Assembly (NCBI GenBank): GCA_900316645.1
Contig: ONDP01000020.1
Span: 21,195-85,194 of the forward strand
Length of the DNA: 64,000 nucleotides
Direction: 5' to 3'
Source of the DNA: an uncultured Prevotellaceae bacterium
GTDB taxonomy: Bacteria; Bacteroidota; Bacteroidia; Bacteroidales; Bacteroidaceae
The notes under the pieces are model-generated. The model was not told where the DNA came from. It saw only the letters and a list, made by a program, of their open reading frames with translations, and did not search any database. Positions 7,870 to 16,192 of this stretch are shown here, in pieces; the stretch's first letter is position 1, and every line of letters starts with the position of its first letter. The translations under genes were made by a program, and so were the position numbers.

Positions 7870-8889
7870 CTAAAAATTGATTTTTAAACTATTCGCTGTC
7901 AACACCAGCGCACCCCAGAAGGTGAGCAGTGGTACTATTTCGAGGGTGCAAAAGTACAAAAAAATCTGCAATCTAACTACATTTCGGCGAAAAAAAATCA
8001 TATAGATCTTATAAATCGTCAGCAATTTAACAATTATACATGATAAAATGACGTAAAAAGCCATCCAGTTGACATCCATTTCGAAATAACCGCCCAGCAA
8101 AACGGCAGGGAAGAATAACACGCCCTCAACAGAGACGATAAAGAGCCAAGTCTTTATCCATTGTTTATTTTTTTTACTTCCGAAAAAGACGAGATTGACC
8201 ATTGCGTAGTAACCCATCTTGAGCAGAAAATAAGCTATGGTTATGCCCAGGTAGATAGATATCAGGGTGTATTGTGAACGCAACACAAAGGTGTTGCCGA
8301 TGAAATTCAGCGTATAGAAATAGAACAACAATGCGATGAGCAGACTGGTGATGAAGACCAGCAGCAACTGGAAATAGAGTTCGTTGACCGTTTCCGACTC
8401 CTCCACAACACTCTCGGTGGGAGCAGAGAAGAAAAACTTGACCTGTCGTCTTATAAACTGACGGACATTGCCAAAGGCTATCACTGCAACGATGAAGCAT
8501 ATCAACAGCAGTGAGGTGATGAGATTATCGTTGCGGACAGTATAAGGTATAGGGTCTCCGGGGACACCATAGCGCCCACCAGGCAGTTCAGGATGGAAAA
8601 GGGCCGACTTGGAGAAGAAGCTCTCCTTATAATACTGAGGGAGGTCGGCCTTCATCAGATCGACACCCGGAGAGTGACCGGGCAGATGGAGCGTATCGGG
8701 ATGTTCGCTCCAATGAATCTCGGAAGGTTTGAAGTGTGCTTGGATAGCTGAGTCCTGCTGGGCAGGCGTAGCATCACGAGGCAACCAACTCAGAACCTGA
8801 GCTGGCGTCAGAGGCCGGTGCTGTACTACCACTGAGTCGCTTCCTTCAGCTACCGCCGTATGATTCGCTATGGAGTCTTGCTGTAACAA
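7870..8889 (-). CDS. DUF4271 family membrane protein
   Basis: About 339 residues. The N-terminal 130 residues are soluble and proline-rich (LPGHSPGVDLM, FHPELPGGRYGVPGDPIPY). The C-terminal 200 contain about six hydrophobic segments (LLICFIVAVIAFG, LLLVFITSLLIALLFYFY and others), typical of DUF4271. The role is unknown. The open frame begins immediately after the metK stop, and no ATG is near. TTG at 8889 abuts the metK TAA with no gap and would be coupled to metK termination; an internal GTG near residue 20 is another candidate. The neighbours metK and hemD suggest one operon. Confidence 0.82.
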   Translation of the reverse strand: MLQQDSIANHTAVAEGSDSVVVQHRPLTPAQVLSWLPRDATPAQQDSAIQAHFKPSEIHWSEHPDTLHLPGHSPGVDLMKADLPQYYKESFFSKSALFHPELPGGRYGVPGDPIPYTVRNDNLITSLLLICFIVAVIAFGNVRQFIRRQVKFFFSAPTESVVEESETVNELYFQLLLVFITSLLIALLFYFYTLNFIGNTFVLRSQYTLISIYLGITIAYFLLKMGYYAMVNLVFFGSKKNKQWIKTWLFIVSVEGVLFFPAVLLGGYFEMDVNWMAFYVILSCIIVKLLTIYKIYMIFFRRNVVRLQIFLYFCTLEIVPLLTFWGALVLTANSLKINF

Positions 8890-10149
8890 TTACAATCCAA
8901 ATGCTCGTTTGATATCCTCTACCCTATCCAGTTTCTCCCAAGTGAACAGCTCGACATCGATGGTCTTGGTTTCGTGATAGCGACTGGTAAACGTCTTCTT
9001 CACCACCTCCGACTGACGGCCCATGTGCCCATAGGCAGCCGTTTCAAGGAACATCGGCTGACGGAGTTTCAGTGAGCGCTCAATAGCCTTCGGACGCAGG
9101 TCGAAGAGCTGCTCTATCTTCTTGGCTATCTCGCCGTCGCTCATCTTCACCTTCGAACGGCCATAGGTGTTCACGTAGATATTCATGGGTTTTGCCACAC
9201 CGATGGCATAGCTGATCTGCACCAGCATCTCGTCTGCCACACCGGCAGCCACCATATTCTTGGCAATATGACGGGCTGCATAGGCTGCAGAGCGATCAAC
9301 CTTCGAGGAGTCCTTACCCGAGAAGGCACCGCCGCCATGAGCACCCTTGCCGCCATAGGTATCGACAATAATCTTACGACCTGTCAGACCTGTATCGCCA
9401 TGAGGACCGCCAATGACGAACTTACCTGTCGGGTTGACGTAGTATTTGATGTCGTTGCCGAACAATGACAGCACTGCCTGGGAGTGGATTTTTGATTTCA
9501 CACGGGGTATCAGGATATTGATGACGTCCTCGCGGATGCGTTGCAGCATGCGCTCGTCGTCCGTATCGAACTCGTCGTGCTGAGTGGAAACCACAATCGT
9601 ATCAATGCGCTCAGGGATACCGGCATCACTATATTGCACTGTCACCTGGCTTTTCGCATCTGGTCTGAGATAGGTCATCTCCTTGCCCTCCTTGCGAATC
9701 TCGGCAAGGGTGCGCATCAGCAGATGGGCCAAGTCGAGCGACACAGGCATCAGACTCTCCGTCTCGTTGGTGGCATAGCCGAACATCATGCCCTGGTCGC
9801 CTGCACCCTGATTTTCATCGTCCTCACGGTCAACACCACGGTTGATATCCTCGCTCTGCTCGTGAATGGCAGTCAGAATGCCACACGAATTACCGTCAAA
9901 CTGGTATTCGGCCTTCGTATAGCCTATCTTCTTGATGGTATTGCGGGCAATCGTCTGCAAGTCGATATAAACCTCACTGCGCACCTCGCCCATGATGACC
10001 ACCTGTCCGGTAGTAACAAACGACTCACAGGCCACGCGGGCATGGTCGTCGTAAGCCAGAAACTGGTCGAGAATGGCGTCGCTTATCTGGTCAGCCACCT
10101 TATCGGGATGACCTTCACTTACTGATTCTGAAGAAAAGAAATATGACAT
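8890..10149 (-). CDS. metK: S-adenosylmethionine synthetase
   Basis: Makes SAM from methionine and ATP; 419 residues from [20 protein letters not shown]. Motifs: [12 protein letters not shown] (methionine and ATP loop) and [13 protein letters not shown] with IVDTYGG (phosphate binding). The start at 10149 is chosen because it gives the conserved N-terminus and lies about 20 bp downstream of a TACCTTTG box. The upstream ATG at 10197 would sit before the promoter. No SAM riboswitch is possible in the short leader. Confidence 0.97.
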   Translation of the reverse strand: MSYFFSSESVSEGHPDKVADQISDAILDQFLAYDDHARVACESFVTTGQVVIMGEVRSEVYIDLQTIARNTIKKIGYTKAEYQFDGNSCGILTAIHEQSEDINRGVDREDDENQGAGDQGMMFGYATNETESLMPVSLDLAHLLMRTLAEIRKEGKEMTYLRPDAKSQVTVQYSDAGIPERIDTIVVSTQHDEFDTDDERMLQRIREDVINILIPRVKSKIHSQAVLSLFGNDIKYYVNPTGKFVIGGPHGDTGLTGRKIIVDTYGGKGAHGGGAFSGKDSSKVDRSAAYAARHIAKNMVAAGVADEMLVQISYAIGVAKPMNIYVNTYGRSKVKMSDGEIAKKIEQLFDLRPKAIERSLKLRQPMFLETAAYGHMGRQSEVVKKTFTSRYHETKTIDVELFTWEKLDRVEDIKRAFGL

Positions 10150-10167
10150 AATTCTGTATTTTGGGTG

Positions 10168-10175
10168 CAAAGGTA
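10168..10175 (-). promoter_or_regulatory. -7 box of metK
   Basis: The minus strand reads TACCTTTG. A TTTTTG lies about 19 bp upstream. The 20-mer CTCACTTAATCGTACCTTTG here is identical to the two tandem promoters in front of the sensor kinase at 30999. Confidence 0.75.
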
Positions 10176-10254
10176 CGATTAAGTGAGCACAAAACAAAAG
10201 AATTCCTTCTTTTTTTTGTCAAGCGTAAGTACTTTCGCAGTATGAAACAAAAAA

Positions 10255-10288
10255 GCCCCCTCCTACTTGGGAGGGGGTTGGGGGTAGG
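10255..10288 (+). repeat. Palindromic GC-rich repeat, copy C, between metK and the M16 peptidase gene
   Basis: GCCCCCTCCTACTTGGGAGG continues GGGTTGGGGGTAGGC. A CCCCCTCC/GGGAGGGGG hairpin lies 12 bp past the peptidase stop. It is the same family as 1784 and 2630. Confidence 0.75.
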
Positions 10289-10299
10289 CTTTTAATTTC

Positions 10300-13128
10300 T
10301 TACTTAGCCTCCGGCAACATGATCACCTCAATGTGATTGCCGCTCTTCAGCAGCATATTGTTCAGGAAGTCGCGTACAGAGTCAGTAGTCAGAGCCTCAA
10401 CGGTCTTCTTATAGTCTGTATGGAAATCCAGTCCATGATCCTTGAAGGTAGTAATGACGTTCACCCAGTAGCTGTTCTTCTTGGCGTCAACATCAATCTG
10501 CTTCAGCATATACTCCTTCACCTTCTGCAGTTTGTCAGCATCAACAGCCTTCTGCATGTTGGCGATACCCTCGTGCAACAGACGAACGGCAATCTCCTGC
10601 TTGTCGGGATTCATCGGGCAGTAAGCCTGGAGCAAGGCAATAGGCTCGTGACTTGAACCGTTGAAGTTGCCATAAGCACCACAAGAGTAAGCTGCGCTCT
10701 CGTCCTCACGGATGGTCTTCAGATAAATCATTGACAAAACCTGGCCGACAGCATCCAGCTTCACCTGGTTCTCGAGCGTGTAAGGAACCTTAGCATGCCA
10801 AACTTCAAAAGCAGTAGCCTTGGGCGACTCAGTCTTCACCTTGAAGTTGTTGACTACCTTACCCTTAGCCAGCGTCATCACCTCGTTGAAGTCCTCAGCC
10901 TTCTCACCAGTAGCAGGCAGAGAAGCCACATACTGCTCAATCAGCGGACGGATGGTCTGCTCGTCGAAGTTACCACAGAAGATAAAGGTGAACTGACCTG
11001 CATTCTTGAAGCGGTCCTTCGCCATAGCGAGAATGCGGTCGTAGTTGATATCCTTCAGATCCTTCACGTTGATGTTGGTGAAACGAGGATTGTGAGCATA
11101 GAGTGTTGCAGCGAGTGAGTCAGAGAACACAGCGTCAGGTGACAGCGACTTGTTCTTCAGTGCCATATCGAGCTGCGTCATCAGGTTCTGGAACTGCTTG
11201 TCGTCCTTGTTGATTGCTGTGAAGTAGAGATACTGCATCTGCATCATGGTCTCCAGATCCTTAGGAGTAGAGTGAGCAGAAACATACTGACGGGTGTTAC
11301 CCATCGAAGCGTCGGCATTACACTCCTTACCGGCAAGAGCCTTCTGCAGCTCTGTGCTTGAGAAGTTGCCCAGTCCGCTGATGCCAATCACCTGGTCGAA
11401 CACCTTCAGATTGGTATAGTCGGCAGCACCGAACATAGACTTACCACCCTTCGAGAAGGCCTGCATCTGAACTTCGTCGTCTTTGAAGTCGGTCTTCTTC
11501 AGAATAACGGTAGCACCGTTCGACAGCTTCAGCTCCTTGTAACCCAGCGCCTTATTCTCAGTCTCGCTGACAATCTTACCAGCCTTGATTTTGGCTACGT
11601 CCACCAGGGGCTCGTTCTTCACATTGTCAACATAAGCCTCAATCTTGTCGGCACGGGCAGCAGCAATGGCAGCGGCCATGTCCTTCTCTGTGGGATAAAC
11701 CTTGCCTTCCTTCTCCTGAGCCCATTCCATGACAACGAGGTTGCTGTCGGTAACAGAAATCAGTTCGGGAACCATCTGGTTGATAGCCTGAACGGGGATG
11801 TTCGGGGCAATCTGCTGCATAATCTGGTAGAGCATGTCCAGTGGTGGAATAGGCTCGTTGTCGAGATAGTGGTCACGATAGTTATTACCATACTCGTCGT
11901 TCTTACGCTTGTCGCGGTTGGTGTAACGCTTCTCCAGTCCACTCAGGTAGTCGGCCTTGGCACGCTCATATTCCGTAGCGGTGAAACCGAACTCGCGGGC
12001 ACGGCGTGTCTCGCGATAGAGTGCCTGAAGCGCTTCCATATCCTTACCCTCCTTGGGCACACCAATCACCTCGAAGCAGTCCTTCGTGCGCGAAAGCATA
12101 TAGGTACCGTCGTCAGCAAAAGCCTGGAAGAAAGGACAGCTCTCCTCCTGTGTCATCTCGCTGAGACGCTGGTTCATCATCTGACTGATCACGCTGACGG
12201 CATAGTCCTGAATGAGATAAGCCATGCTGCTCTTCTCCTCGGGCTTGGTGGCGTCGTGCTTCATCATCATGATAATCTGGCTCATCTGCATCTCCTTATC
12301 CTTCTCGAAGATATAGATGGCATCCTTTGTGTCGGGCACTGGCTCGGGAATCACCTTTGGAGCATTGGGGTCAACCTTGATGCCACCGAAGAGTTCCTTG
12401 ATCTTGGCCTCCATGTGGTCCACGTCCACGTCGCCCACCACGATGATGGCCTGGTTGTCGGGACGATACCACTTGTGATAGTAAGCACGCAGTGTCTGGG
12501 GCTTGAAACTGTCGATAACGCTCATCAGACCGATAGGCATGCGCTCGCCATATTTCGAACCGGGGTACATCTTAGGCAGTGCACGGGTAATCATGCGCTG
12601 TGAAGGACCCTCGCCCAGTCGCCACTCGTTATGAACCACGTCGCGCTCCTTGTCAATCTCGTCAGCCTCCAGCAAAAGACCGTTCGACCAGTCTTTCAGA
12701 ATCAGCAGACAAGAGTCGAGCGCCGTGGCACGCTTGGTGGGAACGTCGCAGACGCGATAAACGGTCTGGTCTATACTGGTATAAGCATTCAGATCGCTAC
12801 CGAACTCAACACCCAGCGAACGGGTGAATTCGATGATACCGTTGCCCTTGAAGTGTTCAGAACCGTTGAAGGCCATGTGCTCGAGGAAGTGAGCCAGACC
12901 GCGCTGTGATTCATCCTCGTTGATAGAACCCACGCGCTGAGCAATGTAGAAGTTGGCCACATGTTCCGGATACTCGTTGTGGCGAATGTAATAGGTCAGT
13001 CCGTTGTCCAACTTACCGATGCGAACGGCAGGGTCAACCGGGATAGGCGGCATCTGCATCTCCTGAGCCACCATAGCTGTCGTACTGAACAATGTCAGCG
13101 CAGCGACAAAAAGTTTTCTAAGTCTCAT
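10300..13128 (-). CDS. M16 (pitrilysin) family zinc metallopeptidase
   Basis: A 942-residue two-half peptidase. The start MRLRKLFVAALTLFSTTAMV gives a signal peptide ending near AQE, so the enzyme is exported. The catalytic HxxEH is H80-F-L-E83-H84, followed by a distal glutamate in KERDVVHNEW. The second half is the inactive-type M16 domain, with FTFIFCGNFDEQTIRPLIEQY. The upstream ATG at 13221 precedes the TACCTTTG promoter and is rejected. These Bacteroidales enzymes are periplasmic, possibly degrading peptides; the substrate is unknown. The gene is monocistronic and ends at palindromic repeat C. Confidence 0.92.
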   Translation of the reverse strand: MRLRKLFVAALTLFSTTAMVAQEMQMPPIPVDPAVRIGKLDNGLTYYIRHNEYPEHVANFYIAQRVGSINEDESQRGLAHFLEHMAFNGSEHFKGNGIIEFTRSLGVEFGSDLNAYTSIDQTVYRVCDVPTKRATALDSCLLILKDWSNGLLLEADEIDKERDVVHNEWRLGEGPSQRMITRALPKMYPGSKYGERMPIGLMSVIDSFKPQTLRAYYHKWYRPDNQAIIVVGDVDVDHMEAKIKELFGGIKVDPNAPKVIPEPVPDTKDAIYIFEKDKEMQMSQIIMMMKHDATKPEEKSSMAYLIQDYAVSVISQMMNQRLSEMTQEESCPFFQAFADDGTYMLSRTKDCFEVIGVPKEGKDMEALQALYRETRRAREFGFTATEYERAKADYLSGLEKRYTNRDKRKNDEYGNNYRDHYLDNEPIPPLDMLYQIMQQIAPNIPVQAINQMVPELISVTDSNLVVMEWAQEKEGKVYPTEKDMAAAIAAARADKIEAYVDNVKNEPLVDVAKIKAGKIVSETENKALGYKELKLSNGATVILKKTDFKDDEVQMQAFSKGGKSMFGAADYTNLKVFDQVIGISGLGNFSSTELQKALAGKECNADASMGNTRQYVSAHSTPKDLETMMQMQYLYFTAINKDDKQFQNLMTQLDMALKNKSLSPDAVFSDSLAATLYAHNPRFTNINVKDLKDINYDRILAMAKDRFKNAGQFTFIFCGNFDEQTIRPLIEQYVASLPATGEKAEDFNEVMTLAKGKVVNNFKVKTESPKATAFEVWHAKVPYTLENQVKLDAVGQVLSMIYLKTIREDESAAYSCGAYGNFNGSSHEPIALLQAYCPMNPDKQEIAVRLLHEGIANMQKAVDADKLQKVKEYMLKQIDVDAKKNSYWVNVITTFKDHGLDFHTDYKKTVEALTTDSVRDFLNNMLLKSGNHIEVIMLPEAK

Positions 13129-13180
13129 AGCAAATTTTATGATAGTTAAAATAATGATACCATTCTCTCTTTTAGACGCA

Positions 13181-13188
13181 CAAAGGTA
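13181..13188 (-). promoter_or_regulatory. -7 box of the M16 peptidase gene
   Basis: The minus strand reads TACCTTTG, 52 bp upstream of the ATG at 13128. Confidence 0.65.
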
Positions 13189-13245
13189 ATGAAAAGTTGC
13201 ACGTCCGTCAAGAAAAAGCATTTTTTATTAATGTTTTTTATACAA

Positions 13246-14160
13246 TTATCGCTTCATATTGCGCGGATGATGCTCCAAAATCTCCTGTCGGAGGGTTGAC
13301 ATGTCGATATGGGTGTATATCTCGGTGGTACCTATCGACTCATGGCCCAGCATGGCCTGGATGGCACGCAGGTCGGCTCCGCCTTCCAGCAGGGCAGTGG
13401 CAAACGAGTGGCGCAGGGTGTGGGGCGAGATGGTCTTCTGAATGCCCGCCTCTTCCGCCTGCCGCTTTATCATAATTAATATCATAGTGCGCGTGAGGTG
13501 CGCCCCTCGCCTGTTCAGGAACACATAGTCCTCCTCGCCCGGTTTGATTTTCATGAGGTTGCGGTCCACAAACCACAAGTCTAATTCTCTGAGGGCCTTG
13601 GGCGAGATAGGCACCAGACGCTCCTTCGAGCCCTTACCCATCACGCGGACATATTGCTCGTCAACATAAATACTGGAGAGTTTCAGGTTCACCAGTTCAC
13701 TCACACGCAGTCCGCAGGAGAAGAGCACTTCGATGATGGCCTTGTTGCGCTGTCCCTCCCATTTCGAAAGGTCGATGGAGCCCTCCAGCATATCCACCTC
13801 CTCTTCCGACAGCACTTCTGGCAAGTGTTCACCCAGTACCGGACTCTCCAGCAGTTCCGAGGGGTCGTCCTCGCGCCACCCGTCCAGTTCCAGGAATCGG
13901 AAGAAACTGCGCACACCGCTCAGTATCCGGCACTGCGAACTCGGACCGATGCCCAATTCGTGCAGGGTGGCTGCAAAATGCTGCAAGTCTTCCAACTGCA
14001 CGTCGTCAATCGGCTTGCCCTCCTGTTTCAGATAGTTCAGCAGTTTCTCCAAATCGCGCTGGTAAGCCTCAACGGTATGGGGCGAGAATCCACGTTGCAG
14101 TTTCAGGTAGCGTTGGTAGCTCCTCACAACATTTGACTGCGTTTTCTTGTCTGTTTCCAT
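13246..14160 (-). CDS. xerD: Tyrosine recombinase XerD
   Basis: A 304-residue site-specific recombinase that resolves chromosome dimers at dif together with XerC. It has the N-terminal SAM-like core-binding domain (ERDLEKLLNYL-like helices, 1-110) and the catalytic domain with R152 (LRVSELVNLKL), K176 (MGKGSKE), H247 and R250 (PHTLRHSFAT), H273 (LGHESIGTT) and nucleophile Y282 (EIYTH). Length and motif order fit chromosomal XerD rather than a mobile-element integrase, and the neighbours are housekeeping. It is divergent from aroQ, the usual Bacteroidales arrangement. Confidence 0.93.
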   Translation of the reverse strand: METDKKTQSNVVRSYQRYLKLQRGFSPHTVEAYQRDLEKLLNYLKQEGKPIDDVQLEDLQHFAATLHELGIGPSSQCRILSGVRSFFRFLELDGWREDDPSELLESPVLGEHLPEVLSEEEVDMLEGSIDLSKWEGQRNKAIIEVLFSCGLRVSELVNLKLSSIYVDEQYVRVMGKGSKERLVPISPKALRELDLWFVDRNLMKIKPGEEDYVFLNRRGAHLTRTMILIMIKRQAEEAGIQKTISPHTLRHSFATALLEGGADLRAIQAMLGHESIGTTEIYTHIDMSTLRQEILEHHPRNMKR

Positions 14161-14244
14161 TTTCTATTTGTACTTTTGGCTTTGCCGAAATTTCTCGGCA
14201 ATCGAAAATGCTCAAAATAATTTGGCATTTTACTCATTTCTTCG

Positions 14245-14264
14245 TAATTTTGTCCGCAAAAGTA
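14245..14264. promoter_or_regulatory. Facing -7 boxes of aroQ (+) and xerD (-)
   Basis: TAATTTTG on the plus strand at 14245-14252 serves aroQ. TACTTTTG on the minus strand at 14257-14264 serves xerD. The boxes are 4 bp apart and face across each other, so polymerase binding at one should block the other. Two small hairpins (TTGCCGA/TCGGCAA near 14183 and AAAATGC/GCATTTT near 14206) lie on the xerD side. Confidence 0.6.
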
Positions 14265-14281
14265 ATAAAAATCTTTGAATT

Positions 14282-14704
14282 ATGAAAATTCTAATCGTTA
14301 ATGGTCCCAACCTTAACCTGCTCGGCACCCGTGAGCCAGGCATCTATGGCAGTTCTTCGTTCGAGCAGTATCTGCCCCAGTTGCAAGCCAAATATCCCAA
14401 TGTGGACATCGAGTATTTCCAGAGCAACGTTGAGGGCGAACTCATCAACAAGATGCAGGAGGTAGGTTTTTCGTACAACGGCATCGTGCTCAATGCCGGA
14501 GCCTACACCCACACCTCGATAGCCCTGCACGACTGCATCCGTTCGCTGAAGACTCCCGTCATCGAGGTACACATCTCCAATGTCCACCAGCGCGAGGAGT
14601 TCCGCCACCACTCCTTCATCTCTGCAGCCTGCAAGGGAGTCATCTGTGGTTTCGGTCTCGACAGCTATCGATTGGCAATAGAAGCGTTTTTAAGTGAAAA
14701 GTGA
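14282..14704 (+). CDS. aroQ: 3-dehydroquinate dehydratase, type II
   Basis: A 140-residue shikimate-pathway enzyme that dehydrates 3-dehydroquinate. It has all family blocks: NGPNLNLLGTREPGIYG (catalytic Arg and Tyr in the lid loop), NAGAYTHTSIALHD, and EVHISNVHQREEFRHHS with the catalytic His. Its last codons, SEK and the TGA stop, come from a TGAAAAG heptad repeat that also provides the GTG of the next gene. Confidence 0.97.
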   Translation: MKILIVNGPNLNLLGTREPGIYGSSSFEQYLPQLQAKYPNVDIEYFQSNVEGELINKMQEVGFSYNGIVLNAGAYTHTSIALHDCIRSLKTPVIEVHISNVHQREEFRHHSFISAACKGVICGFGLDSYRLAIEAFLSEK

Positions 14705-14713
14705 AGAGTGAAT
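14695..14713 (+). repeat. TGAAAAG heptad array at the aroQ/methyltransferase junction
   Basis: TGAAAAG (14695), TGAAGAG (14702) and a degenerate TGAATAA (14709). It contains the aroQ stop TGA (14702-14704) and the next gene's GTG (14708-14710). The unit matches the arrays at 34657 and 57433. Confidence 0.8.
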
Positions 14714-15355
14714 AATTTGCTACCGCCTTTGAGCTTAGACGATTACATCCTCCGTCATATTGAGCCCGAGCCCGACTATCTGTATCGGCTCTGGCGAGCC
14801 ACCAACATCCACATGCTGCACGGACGGATGGCATCAGGCCATCTGCAGGGCAGACTGCTCAAGATGCTGGTCCAGATGATTCGTCCACATTATATATTAG
14901 AGGTGGGCACCTTCAGTGGCTATTCCGCCCTCTGCATGGCAGAAGGATTGGCTGACGACGGACATCTCTACACCTTCGAAATCAATGACGAGCAGGAAGA
15001 CTTCACCCGTCCTTGGATAGAGAACTCGCCCGTAGCCGACAAAATCACCTTCATCATCGGTGATGCCAACACCGAGGCCCCCAAACTGGGCATTGAGTTC
15101 GACATGGCTTTCATCGACGGCGACAAGCGTACCTATCAGCAAACCTACGAAACCGTACTCGGCATTCTGCGCCCCGGTGGTTTCATCCTTGCCGACAACA
15201 CCCTTTGGGACGGCCACGTCATCGACCCCCAATACCAGAAAGACCAGCAGACCCACGGCATTGTCGCCTTCAACGACTACATACAGCAAGACCCCCGCGT
15301 CGAGCAAGTCATCCTGCCCCTACGCGACGGCCTTACACTGATTAGGAAGAAATAG
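14708..15355 (+). CDS. Class I SAM-dependent O-methyltransferase (COMT type 3)
   Basis: A 215-residue methyltransferase. Motif I is ILEVGTFSGYSALCMAEGL; then TFEINDEQ (acidic ribose-binding residue), MAFIDGDK (metal and substrate Asp) and ILADNTLWDG, as in the catechol/caffeoyl-CoA type. The natural substrate is unknown. The start is GTG at 14708, 3 bp after the aroQ stop, inside the heptad repeat; no ATG is near. It ends LTLIRKK. A second copy of its 3' end, reading LTLIRKR and a stop, lies at 16147 on the far side of the toxin/antitoxin pair. Confidence 0.9.
   Translation: MNNLLPPLSLDDYILRHIEPEPDYLYRLWRATNIHMLHGRMASGHLQGRLLKMLVQMIRPHYILEVGTFSGYSALCMAEGLADDGHLYTFEINDEQEDFTRPWIENSPVADKITFIIGDANTEAPKLGIEFDMAFIDGDKRTYQQTYETVLGILRPGGFILADNTLWDGHVIDPQYQKDQQTHGIVAFNDYIQQDPRVEQVILPLRDGLTLIRKK
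15310..15349 (+). repeat. Direct repeat, copy 1 (3' end of the O-methyltransferase)
   Basis: A 40-bp stretch, CATCCTGCCCCTACGCGACG onward, encoding ILPLRDGLTLIRK. It matches 16147-16186 at 39 of 40 positions; the one difference (C/T at 15331) is silent. Confidence 0.9.
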
Positions 15356-15484
15356 GATTTGCTCGAGAAGCAAAAGGGCCGAAGGATATTTCTCCTCCAG
15401 CTCTCTTTTTATTTAAATCTTTGTCCTTTGACCTTAGAATTCAACTTTTAACGCACAAACGGCACGTTTTTCCCAAAAAAGTTG

Positions 15485-15492
15485 TACCTTTG
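15485..15492 (+). promoter_or_regulatory. -7 box of the toxin/antitoxin pair
   Basis: TACCTTTG 34 bp upstream of the antitoxin ATG at 15526. Ribosome-binding signals are weak, as is usual in this phylum. Confidence 0.65.
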
Positions 15493-15525
15493 CAACTGGA
15501 ATGTCAAATTAAATACGTATTTATC

Positions 15526-15804
15526 ATGGCAACAACAACGACACCTACCGTACAAGGACAATTGCTGGTAAGCGTCAGCGACATGTCGATGCTGAAGGAC
15601 ATCAAGAAAGCCATCAGCATGGTCAAGGGCGTGATCAAGGTGCAGACCCAGCGTAGTCCCAAACCCCGTCTTTACGATCCAGAGACCGGTGAGTACCTCA
15701 ACGACAAGACGATGAAGGTTATCGAGGACGTGCGCAGCGGCAAGGATCAAGGAACGACTTACGAGTCATTCGAAGATTTCAAGAAGGCGATGCTGGCTCT
15801 ATGA
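15526..15804 (+). CDS. RelB/DinJ-type antitoxin
   Basis: A 92-residue protein, ATG at 15526 just after a -7 box; upstream in-frame codons lie before the promoter and are excluded. The N-terminus (QGQLLVSVSDMSMLKDIKKAI) could form the DNA-binding and dimerisation part. The C-terminal YESFEDFKKAMLAL resembles the toxin-wrapping tail of RelB/DinJ antitoxins. It overlaps the toxin gene by 4 nt, so antitoxin is made first. Autorepression is likely from family knowledge. The pair sits between duplicated methyltransferase 3' ends. Confidence 0.8.
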   Translation: MATTTTPTVQGQLLVSVSDMSMLKDIKKAISMVKGVIKVQTQRSPKPRLYDPETGEYLNDKTMKVIEDVRSGKDQGTTYESFEDFKKAMLAL

Positions 15805-16100
15805 ATCAGTATTACGACATCAAGACCTATAAGCAGTACGACCGAGATGTGAAACTGGCCGTTCGCAGAGGACTCGACATGGAGCAGCTCCTCACGGTCG
15901 TTGACATGCTGCGCAAAGGCGAGACTTTGCCTCCGAAGTACCACAATCACCTGTTGCACGGCGACTACAAGGGCTACTGGGAGTGCCACATCAACCCCGA
16001 CTGGCTGCTGCTCTACGAGAAGGACACCGAGATACGCATTATCTCCCTTTACCGCACGGGTACTCACTCCGACATTTTTGGTAAAGGTAAGAAAAGATAA
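15801..16100 (+). CDS. YafQ-family mRNA interferase toxin
   Basis: A 99-residue RelE-superfamily toxin. It carries the YafQ pattern: LPPKYHNHLLHG, YKGYWECHINPDWLLLY and RTGTHSDIF. These hold the histidines and aspartate used by YafQ to cut mRNA in the ribosome A site. It follows the antitoxin with an ATGA overlap. It has no stop-codon disruption and looks functional. It is the last gene of the cassette; the duplicated methyltransferase tail begins 47 bp further on. Confidence 0.88.
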   Translation: MNQYYDIKTYKQYDRDVKLAVRRGLDMEQLLTVVDMLRKGETLPPKYHNHLLHGDYKGYWECHINPDWLLLYEKDTEIRIISLYRTGTHSDIFGKGKKR

Positions 16101-16146
16101 TCTCTCCCCTCACAGAAACATTATGTCGCGGGACCGTCCCCTGGCA

Positions 16147-16192
16147 CATCCTGCCCCTACGCGACGGTCTTACACTGATTAGGAAGCGGTAA
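16147..16192 (+). repeat. Direct repeat, copy 2 (remnant methyltransferase 3' end with its own stop)
   Basis: Repeats 15310-15349 with one silent change, then reads CGG TAA. It thus encodes ILPLRDGLTLIRKR and a stop. It ends immediately before the stop of the convergent beta-barrel gene at 16193. This looks like the original end of the methyltransferase gene. Confidence 0.85.

Noticed and set aside
10150-10200. SAM riboswitch in front of metK
   Set aside because: The leader between the -7 box and the ATG is under 20 nt, too short for any known class.
10242-10296. A 17-codon frame, ATG in front of the GC-rich palindrome
   Set aside because: It is produced by the repeat itself and has no ribosome-binding site or conservation argument.
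13246-14160. Integrase of a mobile element
   Set aside because: Length, motif order and the aroQ neighbour fit chromosomal XerD; no attachment site or cargo is adjacent.
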